Origin: Saccharothrix syringae
GTDB lineage: Bacteria > Actinomycetota > Actinomycetes > Mycobacteriales > Pseudonocardiaceae
DNA length: 64,000 nucleotides
Reading direction: 5' to 3'
Assembly: GCF_009498035.1 (NCBI RefSeq)
Contig: NZ_CP034550.1
Coordinates: 4,650,001 to 4,714,000, forward strand
The translations under genes were made by a program, and so were the position numbers. Of the stretch, positions 26,406 to 32,986 are shown piece after piece (position 1 is the stretch's first letter; the number at the start of each line of letters is the position of its first letter). The notes under the pieces are model-generated. The model did no database searches. It was not told the DNA's origin and saw nothing but the letters and a program-made list of their open reading frames with translations.

Positions 26406-28270
26406 CGCCGAGGACCGAGCTGCCGCCGGTGGCGCCCGCCGTGGTGGCGGACGTGCTCGACGCCCTGCCGCCGCGCCTGCGCAAGCGCGTGGACGCGGCC
26501 CTGGACCAGGCGTCCGACTGGGAGGTGACCCGCGAGGGCGACGTGGCCCGCGCCGCGCCGACCCCGGAGGCCACCCTGACCTGGACCCTGCACGACGGCG
26601 TGCTGGCGACGGCCGACGAGCTGGTGTGCAGTTGCCTGCTGGCGCCGAGGTGCCTGCACCGGGGCGTTGCCGTGGCGGCGGCCGGGATCGCGGAGGCGCC
26701 GAACCCCGACCCGCCCACCAATGTTCCCGACCCCGCTGCCCCCGACCCCGCTGCCCCCAACTCAGCTCCGCCTGCTCCTGCCCCGCCCGCCGCCGGTGTA
26801 CCCGCCGGGCTAGCTCCCGCCTCCGCCCCCTCTCCCGCCACTCCCGCACCCCCTTCCCCCACCCCGATCCGCGAGGACGAGCGAACCGCCGCAACCGCCC
26901 TGTGGCAGGCGTGCGCGACCGTCCTCCGCTCGGGCGCGACGGGCAGCGGCGCGGTGGTCCGGGCCGAACTGCTGCGGGCCGTCCACCGGGCCCGCCTCGC
27001 CGGCCTCCACCGGGCCGCCGCGAACGGGCTCCGCATCGCCTCGTCCCTGGCCGCCGCGCGGACGGGTGACTCGTCGTTCGACCGCGCGGTGCTCACCGCC
27101 GAACTGGTCGAGCTGATGCTGCTGTGCCACGACCTCCGCGCCCCCGCCCCCACCGACCCCGCCGAACTCCGGGGCACCGCCCGCCGCGAGTACCACCCCG
27201 TCGGCTCCCTGCGCCTCCACGGCCTGTGCACCGAACCGGTGGTCACCACCTCCGGCTACGGCGGCGTGGTCACGCACCTGGTGGACGAGAACAGTCGCTT
27301 GTGGACAGTCCAATCCGTACTCCCCGGCGGCCCCGAACGCGTCCCGGCCGCCGCCGGGGGCCCCGTCGCGGTCGGTGAGTCCGGTCTCACCCACCGCGAA
27401 CTGGGCCGCTCGGGCCTCCTGCTCTCCGGCGGCACCGGGTCACCGGACCACCGGCTGGGCGCGGGCAGGTCGGTCCGCGCGGTGGCCGCCGCCGGCGCCG
27501 CCTGGGACGCACCGCCCCTGGCCGACCTGTGGGCACCGCCCCTCGCCGACCAGGTGGTCCGCGCCTTCCACGCCCGCAGCCGCCCGGACGGCCACCGCCC
27601 CGCGGCCGCCGACCTGCTGTTCCTCGACGCCGTGGTGCTGGGCGTGGCCGGGCCGGCGCTGCGCGTGGACGCGGGCGGCGCGCACGTCGACCTGGTCGGC
27701 GACGGCGAACGCGCCCGCGACAACCTCCGCGTCCTGGCCGGTGCCGGTGGCCTGCGCGTCAAGGTCGTGGCCCGCCTCCTGCCCGACCGGCCCGGCACCG
27801 CCGCGGCCCTGGCGGTGGCCGGCGACCTGGACCTGCCCGCGGACCTGCGCCACCACGTCGACCTGGGCCTGGACCGCCTCCAGCGCTCCCACGTCGCGGG
27901 CGACGGCACCCGCGCCCTCCCGCCCCGGCCCGCACCGGCCGACCACCTGCCGCAGCCGCTGCGCCCGCTGGTGAACGTGCTGCACCGCATCGCACTGGGC
28001 GGCCGCGCGGTCGCGGCGGTGGCGTCGGCGGCGCGCGACGTGTCCGCGCTGACCCGCACCGGCCTGACCACCACCGCCGACCTGCTGGCCGACCTGGCCG
28101 CCACCTCGCGCGACCGGGAGCGCGACGCCTTCGGCCGGGTGGTGCGCGACGCGGGCGACGACTTCCCGACGGCCTGGCTGCGCGCCGGCGTCCACGTCCG
28201 CGAGTTCACCCGCGCCGCCGCCCGCCGCGCCTGGCTGGACGCCGTGACCACCCCTGACCGGACGCCGTGA
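26402..28270 (+). CDS. SWIM-type zinc-finger protein
   Basis: A 622-residue protein, last of the five-gene operon. A SWIM finger (CxCx5CxH) is visible at residues 76-86 in LVCSCLLAPRCLHRG. SWIM fingers bind DNA or proteins and recur beside MoxR/VWA genes. Residues about 98-155 are a Pro/Ala-rich flexible linker (PDPAAPDPAAPNSAPPAP). The rest is helical with a beta section (VSALTRTGLTTTADLLADL; DFPTAWLRAGVHVREFTRAA). ATG 26402 overlaps the stop of the VWA fusion. It is probably the nucleic-acid or substrate-recognition part of the complex (inference). Confidence 0.9.
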   Translation: MTPRTELPPVAPAVVADVLDALPPRLRKRVDAALDQASDWEVTREGDVARAAPTPEATLTWTLHDGVLATADELVCSCLLAPRCLHRGVAVAAAGIAEAPNPDPPTNVPDPAAPDPAAPNSAPPAPAPPAAGVPAGLAPASAPSPATPAPPSPTPIREDERTAATALWQACATVLRSGATGSGAVVRAELLRAVHRARLAGLHRAAANGLRIASSLAAARTGDSSFDRAVLTAELVELMLLCHDLRAPAPTDPAELRGTARREYHPVGSLRLHGLCTEPVVTTSGYGGVVTHLVDENSRLWTVQSVLPGGPERVPAAAGGPVAVGESGLTHRELGRSGLLLSGGTGSPDHRLGAGRSVRAVAAAGAAWDAPPLADLWAPPLADQVVRAFHARSRPDGHRPAAADLLFLDAVVLGVAGPALRVDAGGAHVDLVGDGERARDNLRVLAGAGGLRVKVVARLLPDRPGTAAALAVAGDLDLPADLRHHVDLGLDRLQRSHVAGDGTRALPPRPAPADHLPQPLRPLVNVLHRIALGGRAVAAVASAARDVSALTRTGLTTTADLLADLAATSRDRERDAFGRVVRDAGDDFPTAWLRAGVHVREFTRAAARRAWLDAVTTPDRTP

Positions 28271-28335
28271 GCTGACTTCACACGATCGAGGCACGCAGCC
28301 GTCCCGGGCCGATCCCCGGCCGCATGCTGTGCCGC

Positions 28336-29100
28336 ATGGACGACCTTCGGCAGCTCTACGAGCAATGGGCACCCTTCTACGACGAGAACGCCGCGCTGCG
28401 GCCGTTCGAGCGGCACGGGGGGTGGTTCCACGAGCTGGCGCAGCGGTACGGCGCGCCGGGGGAGCGGTTGCTGGACCTGGGCTGCGGCACCGGTCTGAGC
28501 AGCCTCGGGTTCGCCGCCCTGGGCTACCGGGTGACCGGCTGCGACCTGTCGGCCGCGATGCTCGCGGTGGCCGAGGGCAAGCCCGGGGCCGAACGGGTGC
28601 GGTTCCGACTGGCCGACCTGCGCGACCTGCCGGACCTGGGCGTCCACGACGTGGCCTGCGCGGTCACCGACCCGATCAGCCACCTGCTCACCGACGCAGA
28701 CCTGGCGGCCGCGCTGGCCGGCGTGGCGCGGTCGCTGGTCCCCGGCGGGGTGCTGGTGTTCGACCAGGTCAGCGAGCGCGGCTACCGGTGCGCCCGGGAA
28801 CGGGTCGTGGTGGACGACCGGCCGGGTCACTTCGCCACCTGCCGGACCACCCGCCTGGCCGGGGACGAGCCGGTGTTCGACTCCCACTGGACCCGCTTCC
28901 TGGCCGCCGGTGACGACCGCTGGCGGCGGGTGGAGCAGCACGCGTTCTTCCGGTACCGGCCCGAACCGCTGCTGCGGCGGGCGCTCGCCGAGGCCGGGCT
29001 GGAGTGCGTCGCGGTGCACGGGCTGCGCGCGGGCGAACTCCGGGCAGGCGCCGACGACCACGCCGACGACGCCCTGCTCTACGTGGCGCGCCGCCCGTGA
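28336..29100 (+). CDS. Class I SAM-dependent methyltransferase
   Basis: A 254-residue methyltransferase with motif I LLDLGCGTGLSSLG, the motif II acidic residue in VTGCDLSAAML, and post-motif VARSLVPGGVLVFDQVS. It begins YEQWAPFYDENAALRPFERHGG, typical of small-molecule methyltransferases acting on natural products. The substrate is not deducible. It ends 220 bp upstream of the putative RiPP precursor on the same strand and could be a tailoring enzyme of that locus, though a separate function is just as possible. The ATG at 28336 is preferred over 28324 because the latter adds only four residues. Confidence 0.9.
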   Translation: MDDLRQLYEQWAPFYDENAALRPFERHGGWFHELAQRYGAPGERLLDLGCGTGLSSLGFAALGYRVTGCDLSAAMLAVAEGKPGAERVRFRLADLRDLPDLGVHDVACAVTDPISHLLTDADLAAALAGVARSLVPGGVLVFDQVSERGYRCARERVVVDDRPGHFATCRTTRLAGDEPVFDSHWTRFLAAGDDRWRRVEQHAFFRYRPEPLLRRALAEAGLECVAVHGLRAGELRAGADDHADDALLYVARRP

Positions 29101-29320
29101 ACGGTATTCCGATCTGACGCTGGGTCATTTCACCGGTGGCCGTTCACCCGCAGGACCGATCATCTCATTCGGCCGGGACGCATCGGTTTCGCGGATCGTC
29201 GGTGCGCCGGCCCCGCTGGTGTGGTTTACGCAGGTCCAGCCAATGCATGGGCTCCGGGCGGGCTAGCTTGGACGTGCGGTACCGCTGGTCTGGAAGATCG
29301 CAGGAATTGAGGTGATCATT

Positions 29321-29410
29321 GTGCGGAACCTGGTGTTGCGCGTTTTCGGCATGCGTCGGGGAATGACTCCTGGTCGCTACTGGCCGTTCTACTACGACGA
29401 CGGAATGTGA
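29321..29410 (+). CDS. Putative P450-modified RiPP precursor peptide (29 aa)
   Basis: A 29-codon gene. GAGGTGATC, a near-perfect anti-16S match, lies at 29309-29317, just before the GTG at 29321. The product is basic at its start (VRNLVLRVFGMRRGM) and ends PGRYWPFYYDDGM, so five of residues 20-25 are aromatic (Tyr20, Trp21, Phe23, Tyr24, Tyr25) around Pro22. A cytochrome P450 gene begins 63 bp downstream. Short precursors ending in Tyr/Trp clusters and followed by a P450 define the biarylitide, cittilin and atropopeptide RiPP groups, where the P450 cross-links aromatic side chains. Codon use (CGT, ACT, CCT, GGT, GTT) is less biased than neighbouring genes. An in-frame GTG at 29312 is a less likely start. 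The function is inferred from context. Confidence 0.68.
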   Translation: MRNLVLRVFGMRRGMTPGRYWPFYYDDGM

Positions 29411-29473
29411 GCCGTGAGGGTGGTGCGCCGGTCATCCCGGCGCACCACCCGTTCCCCGAGAGGACGTGCGACC

Positions 29474-30787
29474 GTGGCCGAGCGACTGGACCTGCCGGGC
29501 CCGCGCAGGCACCCGGGCCGGGACTACGAGACCGACCCCGTCGGCTACCTGCGGGAGTGCGTGCACCGGTACGGCGACGTGTTCCGGATGGGCAACCACG
29601 CGGTGGTGCTGAACGACCCCGCGCTCGTGCGGCGGCTGCTGGTGCGCACCAACCGCGACTCCGTGCCCAACCCGGACCTGCTCGACGGCGGACGGCTGCG
29701 CACCGACGACGAGGTGCGCGAGTGGATGGCCGTGCGCGAGGCCATCGGGCGGGTGATGAAACCGGCCGGGGTGCGCGCCAGGCAGGACCTCGTGGACCGG
29801 GCGATCCGCGAAGCGCTCGCAGGGCTGGCGGGCCGCCCGTTCGACCCGGTGGAGGTGACCTGGGAGGTGGGCCTGCGCAGCGCGCTGCCGGTGTGCGCGG
29901 GCGAGCCGACACCGGACCTGGTGCCCGTGCTGCTGGCGTCGTCGGCCGCGGGCCGGGGGCTGGTCGACGCCGCGATCCGGGTACCGCGGTGGTGGCCGAG
30001 CGCGCACCGCCGCCGCATCCGCGCGGCGAACCGGCGGGTGCGGGCGGAGGTGGCCCGGCTGATGGCGGACGACCGGCCGGAGTCGTCCCCGCCGTCGCTC
30101 GTGGACGTGGTCCGCCGCACCGGTGGCCGGGCGGCGGGGCGCGTGGTGGCCACCGGTCTGCTCAGCGCCATCCCGGCGGCCGGCGGGGCGTGGTGCTGGC
30201 TGCTGCGCGAACTGGGCCGCCATCCCGACGAGGTGCGGCTCCTGCGCCGCGAAGCCGCCGCCGGCGGCGACCTGCCGCACACCACCGCGTTCGTCCGCGA
30301 GGTGCTGCGGCTGCACCCGCCCGCGTGGCTGCTGGGCCGCAACACCAGCACACCCCTGGAACTGGCCGGCGCCGCGATCCCGGTGGGCACGTCGGTGCTG
30401 TTCAGCCCCTACCTGCTGCACCGCGACCCGCGCTGGTGGGACGAGCCCGGGCGGTTCTCGCCGCGGCGGTGGTCGGGTTCCGGCGCGCCGGACGCCTACC
30501 TGCCGTTCGGGGCCGGACCGCGGGTGTGCACCGGTGCCCACCTGGCGCTGACGATCATGGTCCGCACGGCGGCCCACCTGGTCTCGCACTACGACTTGGC
30601 GGTCGAGGGCCCCACGGGCACCTGCTTCGGCTCGGTGCTGCTGCCCACGGGCATGCGGTGCTCGTTGACGCCCCGCATCCCGGAGGCCCGGTCGCCGGAA
30701 GCCCGACGACCGTCCCTGTTGGACGGTCGCCTGGCCTCGTTCGCGGTACCCCCGCCGGGATTCGAACCCGGACCGTCCGCGTCCTGA
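29474..30787 (+). CDS. Cytochrome P450, probable RiPP cross-linking enzyme
   Basis: A 437-residue soluble P450. It shows ExxR (Glu276-Arg279 in REVLRLHPP), the PERF-like PGRFSPRRW, and the haem loop PFGAGPRVCTGAHLAL with ligand Cys352. The I-helix, which normally carries A/G-G-x-D/E-T/S for O2 activation, reads PAAGGAWCWLL at about 234-244 and lacks both the acid and the alcohol residue. The P450 fold should end near LLPTGMRCSLTP; the last 34 or so codons run through a hairpin (30707-30729) and 41 nt into a tRNA gene on the other strand, giving the artificial-looking tail PPPGFEPGPSAS. GTG 29474 follows GAGAGGA. It lies just downstream of the aromatic peptide gene, its likely substrate. Confidence 0.88.
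   Translation: MAERLDLPGPRRHPGRDYETDPVGYLRECVHRYGDVFRMGNHAVVLNDPALVRRLLVRTNRDSVPNPDLLDGGRLRTDDEVREWMAVREAIGRVMKPAGVRARQDLVDRAIREALAGLAGRPFDPVEVTWEVGLRSALPVCAGEPTPDLVPVLLASSAAGRGLVDAAIRVPRWWPSAHRRRIRAANRRVRAEVARLMADDRPESSPPSLVDVVRRTGGRAAGRVVATGLLSAIPAAGGAWCWLLRELGRHPDEVRLLRREAAAGGDLPHTTAFVREVLRLHPPAWLLGRNTSTPLELAGAAIPVGTSVLFSPYLLHRDPRWWDEPGRFSPRRWSGSGAPDAYLPFGAGPRVCTGAHLALTIMVRTAAHLVSHYDLAVEGPTGTCFGSVLLPTGMRCSLTPRIPEARSPEARRPSLLDGRLASFAVPPPGFEPGPSAS
30707..30729 (-). terminator. Hairpin 17 nt beyond the tRNA cluster 3' end
   Basis: Perfect 9-bp arms CGACCGTCC / GGACGGTCG with loop CTGTT. It follows the 3' end of the last tRNA (minus strand, ending at 30747) and is well placed to end tRNA transcription, although no T tract follows. 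It lies inside the extended 3' end of the P450 frame. Confidence 0.55.
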
Positions 30788-30819
30788 ACGCGGTGCCTCT
30801 GCCGTTGGGCCACGGGGGT
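30747..30819 (-). tRNA. tRNA with anticodon CAG (Leu codon CUG) but class I body
   Basis: A 73-nt cloverleaf on the minus strand. Acceptor ACCCCCG pairs with CGGGGGT with discriminator A; the D arm is GCCCAACGGCAGAGGC, the anticodon stem CCGCG/CGCGG around loop TTCAGGA, the variable loop only ACGGT, and the T arm CCGGG-TTCGAAT-CCCGG. The anticodon CAG predicts leucine, yet bacterial tRNA-Leu has a long class II variable arm that is absent here. No CCA is encoded (ACCG follows). Whether it is charged with Leu, with something else, or is decayed cannot be told from sequence. Confidence 0.82.
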
Positions 30820-30823
30820 GTGC

Positions 30824-30849
30824 CCGCCGACCACCGGGGTGGTCGGCGG
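30824..30849. other. 12-bp hairpin between two tRNA genes
   Basis: Perfect inverted repeat CCGCCGACCACC / GGTGGTCGGCGG with a 2-nt centre, exactly filling the gap between the CAG and GAG tRNA genes. It may be a terminator or a processing signal. Confidence 0.6.
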
Positions 30850-30852
30850 TGG

Positions 30853-30925
30853 TGCGGTTCCGGGGATTCGAACCCCGACTGGACCGGCCCTCAACCGGAC
30901 GCCTCTGCCGTTGGGCTAGAACCGC
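30853..30925 (-). tRNA. tRNA with anticodon GAG (Leu codon CUC) but class I body
   Basis: A 73-nt cloverleaf: acceptor GCGGTTC/GAACCGC with discriminator A, D arm GCCCAACGGCAGAGGC (identical to the CAG tRNA), anticodon loop TTGAGGG in a stem with a T-T mismatch at its base (TCCGG/CCGGT), variable loop CCAGT and T arm CGGGG-TTCGAAT-CCCCG. The genomic 3' end continues CCA. As with its neighbour, a leucine anticodon sits on a short-variable-loop body. The shared D arm shows the two are paralogues. Confidence 0.82.
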
Positions 30926-30947
30926 ACGAGCGCCGGTGCGCCCGTCG

Positions 30948-31022
30948 TACCCCTGCCGGGACTCGAACCCGGGACCTCGACGTTCGTAGCGTCGCGCTCT
31001 GCTCCGACTGAGCTACGGGGAT
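30948..31022 (-). tRNA. tRNA-Arg-like (anticodon ACG)
   Basis: A 75-nt cloverleaf: acceptor ATCCCCG/CAGGGGT with one C-A mismatch (6-67) and one T-G pair, a good D arm GCTC...GAGC, anticodon stem CGACG/CGTCG around loop CTACGAA, variable AGGTC and T arm CCGGG-TTCGAGT-CCCGG. The anticodon ACG is the usual arginine (CGN, inosine) anticodon. No CCA is encoded. The acceptor defect suggests a divergent or weakened tRNA. It is the first of three tRNA genes in minus-strand order. Confidence 0.8.
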
Positions 31023-31048
31023 GGGTGGAACCGCTGCCGGGAAAGGAA

Positions 31049-31082
31049 GAGCCGCCCGGATCGGTTTCCCGATGAGCGGCTC
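31049..31082. other. Two-step hairpin upstream of the tRNA cluster
   Basis: Outer arms GAGCCGC / GCGGCTC enclose an inner stem ATCGG / CCGAT. It lies between the small frame at 31107-31205 and the first tRNA on the minus strand, so it could be a leader or attenuator structure. Confidence 0.4.
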
Positions 31083-31106
31083 CCCGTCGTCCGACGCGCG
31101 CGGCGT

Positions 31107-31205
31107 CTACGGCGGGGAGGCCGCACGGAGGCGGAGGAGCAGCGCCGCCCGGCGGAGGAGCAGCGCCGCCCGGCGCAGCGCACCCCGCTCCAGCGTGCTC
31201 ACCAT
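31107..31205 (-). CDS. Small Leu/Ala/Arg-rich peptide (32 aa) upstream of tRNA cluster
   Basis: A 32-codon frame with a strong ribosome-binding site (GAGGAGAGGACGGGG before ATG 31205). The product begins MVSTLERGALRR and contains a duplicated AALLLRR unit, giving a cationic amphipathic helix, ending LRAASPP. The duplication is a perfect 21-bp tandem repeat at DNA level. It points toward the tRNA genes and may be a leader peptide, but it could equally be a chance frame over a repeat. No family is recognised. Confidence 0.42.
   Translation of the reverse strand: MVSTLERGALRRAALLLRRAALLLRLRAASPP
31130..31171. repeat. 21-bp perfect tandem duplication
   Basis: Two adjacent identical copies of a 21-bp unit beginning GGCGGAGGAG and ending GCGCCGCCC, in frame with the small peptide gene on the minus strand and encoding its repeated seven residues. 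Confidence 0.9.
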
Positions 31206-31282
31206 GACCCCGTCCTCTCCTCGTGCGCCCCCAGTCTGCGGGTCGCGACATCCACGCCGCAAACCCTTTTCCGCCAAGGCTC

Positions 31283-32122
31283 CTACCGCGTCAGCCGGCT
31301 GTGCGCCAGGGCCAGCAGGCGGTCCGGGCGCAGCGCGTCCGACCTCCGCCACAGGGCCGGGTCCACGGCCTCGTCCAGCGTGGCGTGCCGGGTGGCGGTG
31401 AAGCCGTGGCCGGCGAGCAGCGAGGCGAGGTCGGCGGGGTCGAGGCAGGTGAGCCACGGCTCGCCGCCGTCGGCCGCCGCCTGGGCGACCGCCCGCGCGT
31501 AGCCGTTGCCGCCCTCGTCGCGCAGGTGCGGCGGCAGGACGTGGTCGAGCACGAGTTCGCTGCCCGGGGCCAGCCCCGCCAGCGCGGCGACGGTCCGGTC
31601 GACCGCTTGCCGCGTCAGGTACGTGGTCACGCCCAGCCAGCTGACGAACGCGGGTTGCGCGGGGTCGAAACCGGCGGCGGTGAGGCGGTCGAGCAGCGGG
31701 TCGCGTTCGAGGTCGGCGGGGACGTGGGTGGCGGAGGTGGGGATGCCCGCCTCGGCGAGCCTGCGGCGCTTCCACGCCTGGGTGGCGGGGTGGTCGACCT
31801 CGAAGACCCGCGGGTCCGCCGACGCCCGGCGGCAGGCGAACGTGTCGAGACCGGCCCCGAGCACCACGTACTGGCGCGCACCGGATTCCGCCAGGCGGTC
31901 CTCGGCGTACCGGCTGCGCACCACGGCCTGCGCGCGGGCACCGGCGAGGACCGGGTGGTCGCCGTGCGCGCGGTGGTAGCCGACCAGCTCGTCGGCCAGG
32001 TCGCCCAGGAGCCGGTGGGCGACGTCGTCGGTGAAGATCAGTGGCGCCCGGTCCACGACCGGGTGGGCGGCGCGGGCCGCCGCGGCCATCAACGCCGTGC
32101 GGCTGGGTTCTGCTGAATTCAC
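31283..32122 (-). CDS. Class I SAM methyltransferase (LCMT/TIGR00027-like)
   Basis: A 279-residue methyltransferase of the leucine-carboxyl-methyltransferase-like group common in actinobacteria. Motifs include RTALMAAAARAAHPVVDRAPLIF at the start, the SAM motif QYVVLGAGLDTFACR, FEVDHPATQAWKRRRL, and SWLGVTTYLT. Known members are O-methyltransferases of secondary metabolites or of carboxylates. It is separated from the P450 by the tRNA trio and transcribed towards it. It may be a tailoring enzyme of the same region or independent. An AT-rich promoter region lies upstream at about 32125-32190. Confidence 0.9.
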   Translation of the reverse strand: MNSAEPSRTALMAAAARAAHPVVDRAPLIFTDDVAHRLLGDLADELVGYHRAHGDHPVLAGARAQAVVRSRYAEDRLAESGARQYVVLGAGLDTFACRRASADPRVFEVDHPATQAWKRRRLAEAGIPTSATHVPADLERDPLLDRLTAAGFDPAQPAFVSWLGVTTYLTRQAVDRTVAALAGLAPGSELVLDHVLPPHLRDEGGNGYARAVAQAAADGGEPWLTCLDPADLASLLAGHGFTATRHATLDEAVDPALWRRSDALRPDRLLALAHSRLTR

Positions 32123-32193
32123 GCGGTCACCTTAACAACCGCATTTCGCATCATATCACAAAAAAGAAATAAATGCAATTTTCCCGGGGTTGA

Positions 32194-32955
32194 TCAGGTG
32201 GTGCGGTAGGTCAGGTTGGTGCCGGAGGTGGCGCGTTCGGCGGTGATCACGGTGTCGCCCACCAGCAGCGCGCGGTCGTCCACCAGGGGGACGCCGTCGT
32301 CGCCGCGGCTCAGCCGGCAGCTGAGCAGGGCCGGTGAGCCCGCCGCCAGGCCGAGCACGCCCGCCTGCCGCTCGGTCAGCGCGACCGCGCGGATCGTCTC
32401 GCTCGCCTCCCGCACCGGCGTGCCCAGCTCCTCCAGCAGCCGGTAGAGCGAGCGGTGGCGCAACTGGTCGACCTCGACCCGCGAACCCACCCCCGGCGAC
32501 AGGTACGAGGTCTGCAGCAGCAGCGGCGAGCCGCCGGCGCCGCGCAGCCGCTCGACGGCCAGCACCCGCCCGCCCGCGGGCACGCCCAGCCGCGCGCGCA
32601 CGTCCGCGGGCGGCTCCACCGGCTCCGCGCCCAGCACCTCGGTCTCCAGCTCGATGCCCTGCTCGACCAGCTCCTGCGCCAGGCTCCGCAACCCGGTCAG
32701 GCCGTAGGAGAACCCGGGCTGCCGGACGAACGTGCCCACCCCGTGCCGCGTCTCCAGCAGCCCGTCGGCCTCCAGCGCCCCGATCGCCTGGCGCACGGTC
32801 ATCAGCGAGACGTCGAACTCCTCGACCAGCTCCCGCTGCGCGGGCAGCGGCGCGCCCGCCGGGTAGTGCCCGGTGCCGATCCGGTCGGCCAGCACCCGGT
32901 AGATGGCGAGGTACTTGGGCACCCGCGACTCCAGGCCCGCCCGCCGGACGTTCAC
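32194..32955 (-). CDS. GntR-family (HutC/UTRA) transcriptional regulator
   Basis: A 253-residue regulator. The GntR winged helix is at about residues 13-80 (PAGAPLPAQRELVEEFDVSLMTVRQAIGALEADGLLETRHGVGTFV), followed by a UTRA ligand domain (ETEVLGAEPVEPPADVRARL; LLLQTSYLSPG; ALLSCRLSRGDDG). It is the third gene after trpB and trpA, starting 31 bp past trpA. GTG 32955 is annotated; a GTG at 32922 with GGAG upstream would start at VPKYLAIY and is equally good. The 20-bp palindrome in front of trpB resembles HutC-type sites (TCTAGA core), so it probably controls this operon, sensing an unknown small molecule. Confidence 0.9.
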   Translation of the reverse strand: MNVRRAGLESRVPKYLAIYRVLADRIGTGHYPAGAPLPAQRELVEEFDVSLMTVRQAIGALEADGLLETRHGVGTFVRQPGFSYGLTGLRSLAQELVEQGIELETEVLGAEPVEPPADVRARLGVPAGGRVLAVERLRGAGGSPLLLQTSYLSPGVGSRVEVDQLRHRSLYRLLEELGTPVREASETIRAVALTERQAGVLGLAAGSPALLSCRLSRGDDGVPLVDDRALLVGDTVITAERATSGTNLTYRTT

Positions 32956-32986
32956 CTCAGGGCACTCCCTCGTCCTCCCGCGGGAC

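Noticed and set aside
28260..32122. Whole 28.3-32.1 kb region as an integrated mobile element anchored at the tRNA genes
   Set aside because: No integrase, excisionase or direct-repeat attachment sites were seen; tRNA proximity alone is not enough.
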